From Deltaproteobacteria bacterium (GTDB taxonomy: Bacteria > Desulfobacterota > Desulfomonilia > UBA1062): a stretch of DNA of 64,000 nucleotides. Numbering within the stretch: position 1 is the stretch's first letter; every line of letters starts with the position of its first letter. The notes below the pieces were generated by a model. It was not told the origin of the DNA. It did no database searches and saw only the letters and a program-made list of their open reading frames with translations. Location: assembly GCA_018436855.1 (NCBI GenBank), contig JAHDKO010000013.1, positions 1-64,000 of the forward strand, written 5' to 3'. The position numbers were made by a program, and so were the translations under genes. Shown in pieces: positions 10,059 to 19,787 of the stretch.

Positions 10059-11370
10059 CCTCGCTAAATATGTCTCCCTGCTCAAAGACACCGACCCCAT
10101 CCAGGTACGGGGAAAGGTCACCAACATCATGGGCCTGGTGGTGGAAGGACACGGCCCGGGAAGCTGCATGGGAGGGATGTGCGAGATTTACTCCCGCGGG
10201 GTGAACGGCTCGATCATGGCGGAAGTGGTGGGGTTCAGGGACAAGCGGGTCCTGCTGATGCCCCTGGGGGATCTGGAGGGCATCGGGCCCGGGAGCACTA
10301 TTGTCGCCAGGAAGTCCAATCCCCTGGTAAAGGTGGGGAACGACCTTCTGGGCAGGGTAGTCGACGGCATGGGTAATCCCCTGGACGGGAACGGGCTTCT
10401 CGTTCTCGACCAGGAGATGCCGCTCTACGGCCGGACCATCAATCCTTTGAAGAGGAAGCGGATCACCGAGCCGCTTGACCTGGGCATTGCTGCAATAAAC
10501 GGAGTCCTGACCATCGGCAAGGGGCAGCGCATGGCCATCATGTCAGGCTCCGGGGTGGGGAAAAGTGTGCTCATGGGCATGATGGCCCGCCATACCAAGG
10601 CCGATGTCAACGTGATCGCGCTGATCGGCGAGCGCGGCAGAGAGGTCAAGGAATTCATTGAAAGGGATCTGGGAAGCGAGGGACTCAAACGATCGGTGGT
10701 AGTCGCCGCCATCTCGGACCAGCCCGCCCTGATCCGCATCCGCGGCGCATACCTTGCCACCGCCATTGCCGAATTTTTCCGGGACCAGGGTCTCGACGTG
10801 CTGCTCATGATGGATTCCGTGACCCGCTATGCCCTGTCCATGCGGGAAATCGGCCTTGCCGTCGGGGAGCCTCCCACCACCAAGGGCTACACCCCCTCGT
10901 GCTTCGCCAGGCTGCCCAAACTTCTGGAGAGGGCTGGCAACACCTCTTCGAAAGGGAGCATCACCGGCCTCTACACCGTGCTCGTGGAAGGCGACGATTT
11001 CTCGGAACCGGTAGCCGACAGCGTCCGGTCCATCGTGGACGGTCATATCGTGCTCTCCCGCGAGCTCGCCGCGAGAAACCATTATCCTGCCATCGACATT
11101 CTGAACAGCGTGAGCAGGGTCATGACCGACATCGTGAGCAAGGACCACCTGAAGGCCGCCCGCAAGATGGTTGAATACAAGGCCGTCCATGAGGAGGCAC
11201 GCGATCTCATCAACATCGGGGCCTATGTAGCGGGCAACAATCCCCAGATCGATTCCGCCATCGAGCACATCGATGCCGTCAATCAATTCCTGCGGCAGGA
11301 TATCGATGATCGGGTCTCTCTGGACGAGTCTATCGCCCGGATGAGAGAAATCGTCCGGAAATCGGACTAG
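10051..11370 (+). CDS. fliI: Flagellum-specific export ATPase FliI
   Basis: A 439-residue F1-beta-like ATPase that powers or primes type III flagellar export. Walker A SGSGVGKS lies at 165-172, followed by ALIGERGREVKEFIE, Walker B VLLMMDSVTRYA and the export-ATPase-specific segment GLAVGEPPTTKGYTPSCFA. The length and all catalytic motifs are intact. An eight-base overlap with fliH supports coupled translation. Confidence 0.97.
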   Translation: MINLAKYVSLLKDTDPIQVRGKVTNIMGLVVEGHGPGSCMGGMCEIYSRGVNGSIMAEVVGFRDKRVLLMPLGDLEGIGPGSTIVARKSNPLVKVGNDLLGRVVDGMGNPLDGNGLLVLDQEMPLYGRTINPLKRKRITEPLDLGIAAINGVLTIGKGQRMAIMSGSGVGKSVLMGMMARHTKADVNVIALIGERGREVKEFIERDLGSEGLKRSVVVAAISDQPALIRIRGAYLATAIAEFFRDQGLDVLLMMDSVTRYALSMREIGLAVGEPPTTKGYTPSCFARLPKLLERAGNTSSKGSITGLYTVLVEGDDFSEPVADSVRSIVDGHIVLSRELAARNHYPAIDILNSVSRVMTDIVSKDHLKAARKMVEYKAVHEEARDLINIGAYVAGNNPQIDSAIEHIDAVNQFLRQDIDDRVSLDESIARMREIVRKSD

Positions 11371-11385
11371 GCAGGGGAGGCCGCG

Positions 11386-11826
11386 ATGGGATTCCGTTTC
11401 AGATTCGAGACGCTGCTCAAGGTCAGGAAAATCCGGGAGGATCTCGCCCTGCAGGATTTTTCCAAGGCCCAGAGGCTCCTGAATGATCTCGAAAACCTGA
11501 AGAATCTGAAAGGCTCCCAGATGGCGGAAATAAGGAAGCAGCTCATGGACCGGATGGATGCAGGACTCAAACCCTTTGAAGTGGAGTCCTATCACGTCTA
11601 TCTCACCCGGCTGAAGGCTGAGATCGAGCAGATGGAAACCCTTATCATCCAGGCCGGCAGGCAGCTCGAGATAAAACGACAGGAGCTGCTCAAGGCGAAA
11701 AAGGAATTCAAGGCCATCGATCGTCTCAGAGAGATCGACGCCGAACGGTTCCTGAAGCGTGAGCAGAAACTGGATATGCGCTTCATGGATGAGCTCGCGA
11801 TTCAACGATACGGGAGCAGACAATGA
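11386..11826 (+). CDS. fliJ: Flagellar export protein FliJ
   Basis: A 146-residue, almost entirely alpha-helical coiled-coil protein. The FliJ signature appears at the N-terminus (FRFETLLKVRKIREDLALQD), followed by heptad-rich helices. FliJ acts as the central stalk-like partner of FliI and as an escort for chaperones. GGGGAGG precedes the ATG. The stop overlaps the next gene's ATG (ATGA). The identification rests on position after fliI as well as sequence, because the family is divergent. Confidence 0.9.
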   Translation: MGFRFRFETLLKVRKIREDLALQDFSKAQRLLNDLENLKNLKGSQMAEIRKQLMDRMDAGLKPFEVESYHVYLTRLKAEIEQMETLIIQAGRQLEIKRQELLKAKKEFKAIDRLREIDAERFLKREQKLDMRFMDELAIQRYGSRQ

Positions 11827-12359
11827 ACAAAAAAAAGATCCTCCTGGTGGCCCTTTCGATCAATCTCCTGTTTCTGGGCATCTACCTATTCACCCACCCC
11901 ATCTCTGCCGCCGAGGACGCCCGGCCGCCCGATGAGACCCTGACCGGAGAACGCCCCTTTCAGGACCCTCAAGCCCAGTGGGAAGGCCTGCGCCAGCGTG
12001 AAGAGGCCCTTGCCCTCAGGCAGCAGGAGCTGGAGAAGCTGGAAAAACAGATCGATGAAAAGATCAAAAAGCTCCGGAAGCTGGACGAGGATATCAAGGC
12101 AGAGGTAGCCGCATATCGCCAGATCAGTGACGAGCGGATCAGGCACCTCGTGAAGATCTATTCATCCATGAAGCCTGCCGCGGCAGCGAGTCTCATGAAC
12201 AACCTGGTCACGGACGTGGCGGTTGAGGTGTTCCTCAACATGAAGGGCGAGATCGCGGGCGGCATTCTCTCCTACATGGACACCACCAAGGCCGCGACCA
12301 TCACCCAGCGGCTCATGAACTACCGCAACACCCGGACGGACGTCACCGGGCAGCCATGA
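11823..12359 (+). CDS. motE: MotE-family flagellar protein
   Basis: A 178-residue protein with an N-terminal membrane anchor (about 5-22), a Pro-rich linker, a coiled coil (about 55-105) and a C-terminal MgtE_N-like domain with the pattern VKIYSSMKPAAAASLMNNL and ILSYMDTTKAATITQRLM. This architecture matches MotE, a periplasmic chaperone of the MotC stator protein in alphaproteobacteria and a common companion of fliJ elsewhere. It is the last gene of the flagellar run here; the stator genes are not in view. The role in stator stability is inferred from the family. Confidence 0.82.
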   Translation: MNKKKILLVALSINLLFLGIYLFTHPISAAEDARPPDETLTGERPFQDPQAQWEGLRQREEALALRQQELEKLEKQIDEKIKKLRKLDEDIKAEVAAYRQISDERIRHLVKIYSSMKPAAAASLMNNLVTDVAVEVFLNMKGEIAGGILSYMDTTKAATITQRLMNYRNTRTDVTGQP

Positions 12360-12870
12360 CAGGATGTAAACCTCCCTTGAACCTCCGGCTATGAACCCTG
12401 CCAAATCAAGAAAGTTTGAAACGAACAAATGAGGGTTGCAGGCTCGGGTACCGGGACTGCGGGGATAGTTTGTCCTTTCTCGCTCCAATGAACAGGATTT
12501 TCAACGTTGTATGAAACCTCATGCATAATCATGCCGAATGCCCGAGGCCCTGGTGTCGGACCTGCGAATGAATAGCATTTGACTGAAAAATCCCAGGTAC
12601 GTCCGGGGTGCTAGTCATCATCTTCGCCGGAATAATCAGGGAACGCCGGGTAGTTCTCATGTTCATGGAAATCATCATACGAGTCAATAATCAATAATCT
12701 TCCGACAGTTATTCTTCCCCATGGTTCGGGAAGATTTTTGTCTTCCTGGTCTTCCGACTTCACTACTGTGTTTGAATTTGTTTAGGCTTATTATATGACA
12801 ATATTACTTTTTATTAACTTGTGGCTTTCGCGGTACCGATACTGTGTAAAAGTTTGAAGGGAGAAAGTTT
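12360..12870. other. Intergenic gap after the flagellar operon
   Basis: About 510 bases without a supportable gene. The first 250 bases are GC-rich and the last 200 become clearly AT-rich. A possible sigma-70 -10 region (TTATTATATG) lies near 12788, ahead of the substrate-binding protein gene. I see no clear terminator for the flagellar operon, no RNA gene and no recognisable pseudogene. Confidence 0.5.
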
Positions 12871-13887
12871 ATGAAAAAATGCTTTTCCGTAGCGGTGATA
12901 TTCATGCTCTTGTCCAGCCTGTCGGCATTCGCAAAGGATTCCTATCACATCGAGGTGCTCCAGGTCTCGAGTATCCACCCGTTCGACTGGTCTTATGAAG
13001 GGTTTATCGAAAGCCTTGCGGAAAATGGGATCGTCCAGGGGAAGAACCTCACCATCGAAAGGCACATCATCGATGCGGATGCCGAGGCCGGCCTCGTGAA
13101 AAAGATCGGCATCTATTTCAGCATCAAAAGCAAGGCCTCTGAGATCATTGCCTCAAAGCCCGATCTTGTGCTTACAATCAGCACCCCTGCTACCAAGTAC
13201 AGCAAAGATGCATTCATATCCGCAGGTATCCCGGTCGTCTTCACCGCAGTGGCGGTACCGGAGGCTGCCGGATGTGCCTCATTGACAGAGGCAGGTCCCG
13301 GATTCACGGGGGCATCTCTGCGCATGGACCCCATGAATGTTCTGCAGCTTACCAAACATGCATTGCCGGAAGCCACCACCATGGGAATCGTCCATACCCA
13401 GGACGATAATGCCGTAGCATTCGTGCAAGAGATACAGTCAGCGGCAAAGAGCCTGGGTATAAAAGTCATTTCAAAGCAAGTCGGCAGATCAGAGAGTGCC
13501 AAACCCGCTGCCCGGGAGTTGATCGCACAAGGTGCCCAGTTTTTCGGACTCCCCATCGATACCTACTATGCAGTAAATGATTATGTGCATGCCATTGAAT
13601 TGAGGGAAGTTCTCGATGAGGCAAAATTACCGTGCATCTGTTATTGCCACGTGGGGTTCTCGGGGGCCATGCTCTATATTGGATCCGAATTCAAAAAGAT
13701 AGGCGAGCTTTCAGGATCTCATGCAGCAAAGATTCTCTTAGCCGGCGTAAAGCCGGAAACACTGCCGATTCTGTACCAGAATGACCTCACCATCCTGGCT
13801 GACGAGAGTGTAATAGACGGGCTCGGAATAAGCCTGCCGATCGAGCTCCTCCAGATCTCCAGGAAGGTGACCACCGAGAGGAATTAG
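12871..13887 (+). CDS. ABC-type substrate-binding protein (TrpX-like family)
   Basis: A 338-residue exported protein with a signal peptide ending near SAFAKDS. The body has the two-lobe organisation of the ABC_sub_bind family: DLVLTISTPATKYSKDAF and PVVFTAVAVPEAAGC in the first lobe, then MGIVHTQDDNAVAFVQEIQ. AAGGGAG lies nine bases before the ATG. The family binds aromatic amino acids or unknown small ligands for ABC import. No permease or ATPase gene is adjacent, so it is an orphan here. Immediately downstream, in the opposite orientation, is alanine dehydrogenase. Confidence 0.85.
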   Translation: MKKCFSVAVIFMLLSSLSAFAKDSYHIEVLQVSSIHPFDWSYEGFIESLAENGIVQGKNLTIERHIIDADAEAGLVKKIGIYFSIKSKASEIIASKPDLVLTISTPATKYSKDAFISAGIPVVFTAVAVPEAAGCASLTEAGPGFTGASLRMDPMNVLQLTKHALPEATTMGIVHTQDDNAVAFVQEIQSAAKSLGIKVISKQVGRSESAKPAARELIAQGAQFFGLPIDTYYAVNDYVHAIELREVLDEAKLPCICYCHVGFSGAMLYIGSEFKKIGELSGSHAAKILLAGVKPETLPILYQNDLTILADESVIDGLGISLPIELLQISRKVTTERN

Positions 13888-14056
13888 GCGGAAGGGCACT
13901 CCGCACACACGTCTCGTCCTGATCGGTCTTTACGCAGCATGCGGGAAGACCTGGCGAGAGGGTGTCAGAAATTTTTAGCAAATGCCGGTCTTGGTTAGTG
14001 TTCCGGGGGCACCCTTTCCCCATAACCTTAATAAGACCGTACCGAGATGTGCATCC

Positions 14057-15187
14057 TCATGAGGCCGTGTATGCATACACCAGTTCGCTGCAGGGAGTGC
14101 ACTGCATGCCTAAGCTGTCCGCCACGTTCTTGTTTACACAGTTCCCCTTATATGTATTAACGCCTTTTGCCAGCCCGCTGTCTGACGAGCATGCTTTTTC
14201 CAGCCCCATGTTGGCGATCATCAATCCGTATGGAAGGGTGGTATTGACAAGTGCAACAGTAGAGGTCCTCGGGACTGCCCCGGGCATGTTTCCTACACAA
14301 TAATGCACGATGCCGTCCACTATGAAGACAGGGTCGTCATGGGTGGTTTGTACCGAGGTCTCGCAGCACCCCCCCTGGTCTATCGCTATATCAACGATCA
14401 CAGCTCCTTGCTTCATTATTTTCAGGTGTTCGCGCCGGATAAGCTTTGGCGTAATCGCTCCCGGAATCAAAACCGCGCCAATGACCAGATCGGCTTCCGC
14501 CAGGCTCCTTGCTATATTTGTTTCCGAACTGTAAAGCGTGGTTACGGACGCACCGAAGATGTCCTCGAGATATACAAGTCTGTTCAGGCTGATATCCAGC
14601 AGCGTTACCTGGGCGCCCATTCCGACTGCAGCTTTTGCGGCATAAGTCCCGGTTATGCCTCCTCCGATGATGGCGACTTTTCCACGCTCGACTCCCGGTA
14701 CGCCGCCCAGCAGAATGCCCCGTCCGCCAAACGGACGCTCAAGGTACTTTGCTCCTTCCTGAATGCTGAGCCTGCCCGCGATCTCGCTCATCGGACGAAG
14801 GCAGGGGAGGCTTCCGGAGCTGCCCTCAATGGTCTCGTAGGCGACCGCATTCACCCCGGATTTGAACAAAGCATCGGCAAGCGGACGGTTCGGCGCGAGA
14901 TGAAGATAGGTAAACAGGATCAAGCCGGGGCGAAGGTATTGATACTCTTCCTTCAGCGGTTCCTTGACCTTCACGATCATTTCGCACGTGGAGTATACTT
15001 CCGCTGCTGTCGGGATGATCACTGCTCCGCTCAAGCGGTATTCGTCATCGGTAAAGCTTGCCATCTCTCCAGCGCCGGACTGAACAAACACCTGATGCCC
15101 GTTTTTCACATAGGACAGGACGTTGTCCGGAGTAAGTCCTACTCTGTATTCATGGTTTTTTAACTCTTTTACTGTCCCTATCTTCAT
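14057..15187 (-). CDS. ald: Alanine dehydrogenase
   Basis: A 376-residue NAD-dependent enzyme interconverting L-alanine with pyruvate and ammonia. The N-terminal substrate domain begins [20 protein letters not shown]; the Rossmann fold has [20 protein letters not shown], and the C-terminal part has [17 protein letters not shown] and [16 protein letters not shown], all family signatures. The usual length is about 371, with a few extra residues at the C-terminus. It stands alone. Two TGCATAA repeats lie 40-65 bases upstream of its start and could be regulatory. Confidence 0.95.
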   Translation of the reverse strand: MKIGTVKELKNHEYRVGLTPDNVLSYVKNGHQVFVQSGAGEMASFTDDEYRLSGAVIIPTAAEVYSTCEMIVKVKEPLKEEYQYLRPGLILFTYLHLAPNRPLADALFKSGVNAVAYETIEGSSGSLPCLRPMSEIAGRLSIQEGAKYLERPFGGRGILLGGVPGVERGKVAIIGGGITGTYAAKAAVGMGAQVTLLDISLNRLVYLEDIFGASVTTLYSSETNIARSLAEADLVIGAVLIPGAITPKLIRREHLKIMKQGAVIVDIAIDQGGCCETSVQTTHDDPVFIVDGIVHYCVGNMPGAVPRTSTVALVNTTLPYGLMIANMGLEKACSSDSGLAKGVNTYKGNCVNKNVADSLGMQCTPCSELVYAYTAS

Positions 15188-15226
15188 TGGTCTGCCTCGT
15201 TTTATACGTTAAACGGAAATATTTTG

Positions 15227-15252
15227 TGCATAACGCAGATCTTATTGCATAA
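15227..15252 (-). promoter_or_regulatory. Repeated TGCATAA motif upstream of ald
   Basis: TGCATAA occurs at 15227-15233 and again at 15246-15252, with start points 19 bases apart, and a related TGCATGG lies at 15280. The spacing of about two helical turns and the position just upstream of ald suggest a regulator site. No specific regulator is recognised. Confidence 0.25.
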
Positions 15253-15429
15253 ACCTGCGCTTTTTTAAACTTTTTTTTGTGCATGGAACATGGCCAGCTA
15301 TGATCGTTGCCGATAATTGAATCGTGAACCTGAAAAGTCATCGAACAGATCCCGCCGGTCAGGGGACATTTTATTCCGGCAGAGGAAGGACGGGAACATC
15401 CCGCATCGGGTCCGGATACAACCGGGCGG

Positions 15430-17142
15430 TTACGTTCCGGAGACCTGTTGGGCCTGTCCGGTTTCCTGGTCGCGGAACATGTCTTCGCGGATTTTCCGGA
15501 AGGTTGCCTCGTGTACGATGAAGGCGTCAACCACCTCGGGATCGAAGTGCTTCCCCCGGTCTTCCAGGATGATCTCCATGGCCTTTTCGTGGGAGTATGC
15601 CTCCTTGTACACGCGCTTCGACGTCAGGGCATCGTATACATCCGCCAAGGCAACGATCCTCGCAGAAAGGGGGATCTGATCCCCCTTAAGCCCCTTGGGA
15701 TATCCGGTGCCGTCCCATTTTTCGTGGTGATAATAGGCGATCTCCTTGCCCAGGCTCAGGAATGACTGTCCTTCGATCTTTGTCTCCACTGCCTTGAGCG
15801 CATCTCCACCCAGTGAGGAATGGCGCTTGACCACCTCGAACTCGTCCCGGGTGAGCCGGCCGGGCTTCAGGAGAATGGAGTCCGGGATGCCCACCTTGCC
15901 GATATCATGGAGAATGGAAGAGTTGTAAATATCCTCGATGTACTCATAGGTAATGTACCCTGCATACTTGGAGTCCCCTGCAAGGTGCTTGGCCAGGATC
16001 TTTGCGTATTCCCGGATCCGCTCCAGGTGCGCGCCCGTGTCGGCGTCCCGGTACTCGGCCAGCTTGGCCAGCCCGAGGATGGTCGCGTTCCTGGCGCTCT
16101 GGACCTTCTTGTAGGAATCGAGCAGGTCCTTCTCCAGCTTTTTCCTGACCGTGATGTCCCTGATCACCATCTGGAAACCCACGAGCGTGGTTTCCTTGTA
16201 GATACATTTGGCGTTGCACTCCACATCGATGGTGCTGCCCGCGTGGTTGACGATCCGGAACTGGAAGTCATTGACGGTCTGTTCCGTGGGCAGGCGGGCG
16301 AACATTCTCTCTACCAGGGTAATGTCGTCCTTTTTCACCAGCCTCATGAAGTTCAGATCGGTCTTCTGGCCCTCGGGGATACCGACGGTGTCATAAAACC
16401 GGGGATTCGCCATGAGGATTTTAGAGTTTCTGTCCACCAGGATGACGATGTCGATGATATTCTCATAGAGCTCCCGGTAGCGCAGCTCGGATTCCTCGAG
16501 CTGCTTCATCCGTTTCTGGACCTCGGTCTCCAGGTTGTGGACATAGTACGAGAGGCGGTCTGCAAGGGCGTCCATCTCTGACTTGAGCTTGCACTCCCTC
16601 CGCCTTGCCCGCGTTTCTTCAAACGACTGCAGAACCGTTATCACGATAAAGAAGATGAAGAAGAAGCTGTTGCTGAAAAATATCTTCAGACTCTCGAGCG
16701 CGGGTGTGGCCAGGAGAATGATTGGTACGGCATAGAGGAGATAGATCATGATTCCGTACATGGCTGTCTGGAAGGTGGTCAGGGGCAGGATGACCACCGT
16801 GACGAGGACCATGATCACCCCCACATAGTAAAAGGAGGAATAGCCCCCCATCCTGACACACATCATGGAGATGGTGAATGCGGCGATGATATAGGCGATC
16901 GTTACCAGACCATAGGCGTGATCCTTGCCGAACTGTGTGAAGTAGACGAGAAGGAGTGCGAGGAGCGAGGCGGAGCAGGCGATCCGGTAGAAAAAAAACA
17001 GGGTGAAGTGCTCTCTGACCACCACGTAGTCCAGAACGCTGAAAAACGGGATGAGGATGATTCCCACCAGCAGGACGGCCAAGACCCTCTGATAGAGAAG
17101 GACCCTGGTTTCGTCAAGGAACCTCTGCTCATAATCATCCAT
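15430..17142 (-). CDS. Membrane PAS/HD-GYP cyclic-di-GMP phosphodiesterase
   Basis: About 570 residues. The N-terminal 190 residues hold roughly six hydrophobic segments (for example AVLLVGIILIPFF). A PAS sensor follows (ELRYRELYENIIDIVILVDR), then an HD-GYP domain with HD in SSILHDIGKVGIPD and the GYP loop in HHEKWDGTGYPKG, so the metal centre and signature are intact. Such proteins hydrolyse cyclic di-GMP to GMP. The start is uncertain: the frame opens at a GTG at 17175, with ATGs at 17154 and 17142, and none has a clear Shine-Dalgarno site; MDDYEQ was chosen. A GGDEF/PilZ pair lies about 7 kb away. Confidence 0.88.
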   Translation of the reverse strand: MDDYEQRFLDETRVLLYQRVLAVLLVGIILIPFFSVLDYVVVREHFTLFFFYRIACSASLLALLLVYFTQFGKDHAYGLVTIAYIIAAFTISMMCVRMGGYSSFYYVGVIMVLVTVVILPLTTFQTAMYGIMIYLLYAVPIILLATPALESLKIFFSNSFFFIFFIVITVLQSFEETRARRRECKLKSEMDALADRLSYYVHNLETEVQKRMKQLEESELRYRELYENIIDIVILVDRNSKILMANPRFYDTVGIPEGQKTDLNFMRLVKKDDITLVERMFARLPTEQTVNDFQFRIVNHAGSTIDVECNAKCIYKETTLVGFQMVIRDITVRKKLEKDLLDSYKKVQSARNATILGLAKLAEYRDADTGAHLERIREYAKILAKHLAGDSKYAGYITYEYIEDIYNSSILHDIGKVGIPDSILLKPGRLTRDEFEVVKRHSSLGGDALKAVETKIEGQSFLSLGKEIAYYHHEKWDGTGYPKGLKGDQIPLSARIVALADVYDALTSKRVYKEAYSHEKAMEIILEDRGKHFDPEVVDAFIVHEATFRKIREDMFRDQETGQAQQVSGT

Positions 17143-17240
17143 AATTGATAGCATATCACATATAATTATCGGCACGGAAAAAAATAATATTTAACGAATC
17201 CCGGCGCCATTGCGGATTTTCTCGAGCATGCTTCGATATT

Positions 17241-18143
17241 TCAGAGAATACGATGGTGATCTCCAAAAGGAACCTTGGACTGAAAGTCCGGGGTGTAGGC
17301 GGAAGACGCGTCCAGTTCCTGGGCGAAAATCGTTGAGAACCCCAGATCCACGGCCCTCTCCAGCACCGCATCGTATTCTTCCCGCAACAGGGGCCTTCTC
17401 ATCTCGGATATGTCCCCGGTGTAGGTCCGCGGGTTGTACTGAGACATGACGCTCACCGGGATTTCCGGAGAGAGCCCGGCCAGAAACTCCAGGACGGCAA
17501 AAGGGTTCGACCGCATGCCGGGAAGCACGAGGTGCCGCACGACCAGCCCCGACACCGCCCTCCCCTCTTCGTCGAGACGAAGCGGGCCAAAGGTCTCCCA
17601 GAGATGGGCAACGGCCTCCCGCGCGCGGTCCCAGTAGTCGTTCACCCGGCTGAGCATCCTGCCGGTTTCGTTGTCGCCGTACTTGAGGTCCATCAGATAG
17701 AGGTGGGCCTTATCTCTCCAGCGGGTCAGGGACTCGATGCTTTCGTACCCGCTCGAATTGAGCATCACGGGCAGATCGAGGCCTTTCTCCCGCGCGATAT
17801 CCAAGGCCTGTATTATCCGCGGCGCAAAGTGGGTCGGGCTCACGAGGTTGATGTTCGAACACCCTTGTTCTTGAAGAAGGAGCAGGTATCCTGCCAGCTC
17901 CTCCTCGGTGAGGCCCCTCCCCGTCGCGTCGTGGCTTATCTGTCTGTTCTGGCAGTATACGCACTTGAGCGGACAGCCGGAGAAGAATACCGCCCCGGAC
18001 CCGGACCCTTTCACCAGCGGAGGTTCCTCTCCCCGGTGGATGACGATGGAGCCGACCATAAGCTCTTCTCCGACGCCGCACGCCCCGGGCGCCCCGGTCC
18101 GGTCGATTCCGCATCGCCTCGGACAGAGGCTGCACCCGGTCAT
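17241..18143 (-). CDS. PflX-like radical SAM protein (COG1313)
   Basis: A 300-residue radical S-adenosylmethionine protein. The N-terminal Cys-rich segment has CSLCPRRCGIDR, then the radical SAM cluster motif CPLKCVYCQN (CxxxCxxC), and later NLVSPTHFAP and LMDLKYGDNE. The family resembles pyruvate-formate-lyase activating enzymes, but its substrate is unknown. The frame runs further upstream inside the acyl-CoA synthetase gene; the ATG at 18143 was chosen because it overlaps that gene's stop by four bases (ATGA) and starts directly before the conserved Cys segment. The coupling implies the two proteins are made together. Confidence 0.86.
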   Translation of the reverse strand: MTGCSLCPRRCGIDRTGAPGACGVGEELMVGSIVIHRGEEPPLVKGSGSGAVFFSGCPLKCVYCQNRQISHDATGRGLTEEELAGYLLLLQEQGCSNINLVSPTHFAPRIIQALDIAREKGLDLPVMLNSSGYESIESLTRWRDKAHLYLMDLKYGDNETGRMLSRVNDYWDRAREAVAHLWETFGPLRLDEEGRAVSGLVVRHLVLPGMRSNPFAVLEFLAGLSPEIPVSVMSQYNPRTYTGDISEMRRPLLREEYDAVLERAVDLGFSTIFAQELDASSAYTPDFQSKVPFGDHHRIL

Positions 18144-19624
18144 TCCGTGCTCTCGATCCTCTCGATCAGGGCCTTGCCGCTGTCGTCCCGGGGTATCTCG
18201 GAAACGAACTCCACCTTGCGGGGGGTCTTGTACGAGGCGAGCATCCTGCGGGCCAGCTTCTTCACGTCGTTCTCGGTCAGCGCGTGATCGTCGGCCACCA
18301 CATAGGCCTTGATGATGGCCCCCCTCATGAGATCGGGGATGCCCGTGATGGCGGAGTCTTTTATCCCGGGGATCGAGTTCAGGACGTTCTCCACCTCTTT
18401 GTTGTACACGTTGAAGCCTGAGGTAATGACCATCTCCTTCTTGTATCCGGTGATATAGATATACCCGTCTTCGTCCACGTATCCCAGATCGCCGGTATGG
18501 AGCCACCCGTCCTGGATGATCTCCCTCGTCTCTTTTTCCCGCTTGTAGTATCCCTTCATGATATTGGGGCCGCGGAAGAGGATCTCGCCCTTCTCATTGG
18601 GCTTGAGCGTCCCGCCCTGCTCGTCGATGATCCGGACCTGCACATCGGGCACGGGCCGGCCTATGGATTCGGGCTTCAGGGGATGACGGGGATCGTTGAA
18701 CGCGCACACCGGCGATGCCTCGGTGATGCCGTATCCCTGTCGGATGTCGGTGTGAAACCGCTCCTTGAAGGCCGTGTAAATCTCCATGGAGAGCGCGGAG
18801 CCACCGGCGATGAGAACCCGCATGTGCGTGTAATCGACCTCTTGGAGGTCGGGATGGTGAACGAGCCCGTAGAACAGCGTGGGCACCGCGCATATGGCGG
18901 TGATGGCCCCCTGCATGAGGATGCTCTGCAGCTCATGGAAGTCCAGACCCCGCATCAGGTATGCCGTGCCGCCGTACCGGAGCATGGAGAGCATGTTGAC
19001 GCTGGCGCTGAACGAATGGAAGCACGGGATCAGGGTCAGCGTGCTGTCCGTATCGTCCGCATCGGCGCACCGGCGCATCAGATCGGAATTGTGATCGAGG
19101 TTCCTCTGGGTCAGCATGGCGCCCATGGGATACCCGGTGAGGCCGGATGAGTAGATCATGGCGGCCGTGTCGTCCAGATCCATATCCTCGATGATGCCCT
19201 TGTCCGGGCCGCTCGTCCACTGTGAGAAGTTTCCCTCCTCGCCGGCGGAGATGACGATATCCAGGGGATGCCGGTCGCGGATATCCGCATAGGTGCTCAT
19301 CCGGTTCGTCTCCATGACAACCGCCTTGGAGTCCGAGTCCTTGAGCACGTGGGCCAGCTCCCGTGACGTGAACGACGGGTTTACGGGCACTGCCACGGCC
19401 CCTATTCCCACGGTCGCCATATAGGTGATGACGAATTCCGGGGTATTGGGAAGAACGATGGTCACATGGTCCCCCCGGCCGACGCCCGCGTTCCGCAGGG
19501 CGGTCCCGAGCCTGCCGGTCAGCGAGAACAGCTCGGCGTACGAGACCTCCGTGTCACGATATCGGAGGGCTGTTTTATCAGGTCTGGCTTTCGCGTGATC
19601 CTTCAACCACGTATAAATATTCAT
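18140..19624 (-). CDS. AMP-forming acyl-CoA synthetase
   Basis: A 494-residue member of the ANL superfamily, which activates a carboxylic acid to acyl-AMP and then acyl-CoA. The nucleotide loop reads YSSGLTGYPMGAML, where the family usually has SGTTGxPKG, so Thr and Lys are replaced by Leu and Met. Downstream motifs are normal: QGYGITEASPV, TGDLGYVDEDGYIYITGYKK, and the catalytic Lys in DDSGKALIERI. The best guess is a medium- or long-chain fatty acid or aromatic acid CoA ligase; the substrate cannot be read from sequence. Coupled to the PflX-like gene downstream. Confidence 0.87.
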   Translation of the reverse strand: MNIYTWLKDHAKARPDKTALRYRDTEVSYAELFSLTGRLGTALRNAGVGRGDHVTIVLPNTPEFVITYMATVGIGAVAVPVNPSFTSRELAHVLKDSDSKAVVMETNRMSTYADIRDRHPLDIVISAGEEGNFSQWTSGPDKGIIEDMDLDDTAAMIYSSGLTGYPMGAMLTQRNLDHNSDLMRRCADADDTDSTLTLIPCFHSFSASVNMLSMLRYGGTAYLMRGLDFHELQSILMQGAITAICAVPTLFYGLVHHPDLQEVDYTHMRVLIAGGSALSMEIYTAFKERFHTDIRQGYGITEASPVCAFNDPRHPLKPESIGRPVPDVQVRIIDEQGGTLKPNEKGEILFRGPNIMKGYYKREKETREIIQDGWLHTGDLGYVDEDGYIYITGYKKEMVITSGFNVYNKEVENVLNSIPGIKDSAITGIPDLMRGAIIKAYVVADDHALTENDVKKLARRMLASYKTPRKVEFVSEIPRDDSGKALIERIESTE

Positions 19625-19787
19625 TGAACCTCCTGTTTTTACCGGCGTGGACGGATCCCGTCCGGTTGCATTCCCCCTCCGCCAAGGGGCACCGCGCTTC
19701 CGGGCTGCTCGCCGTGTTTGTCTTCATTTCTCATAACGGTTACCGGGTCCTTATAAGGCACTATCTCCCATGGTCGCCATGCCGGCG

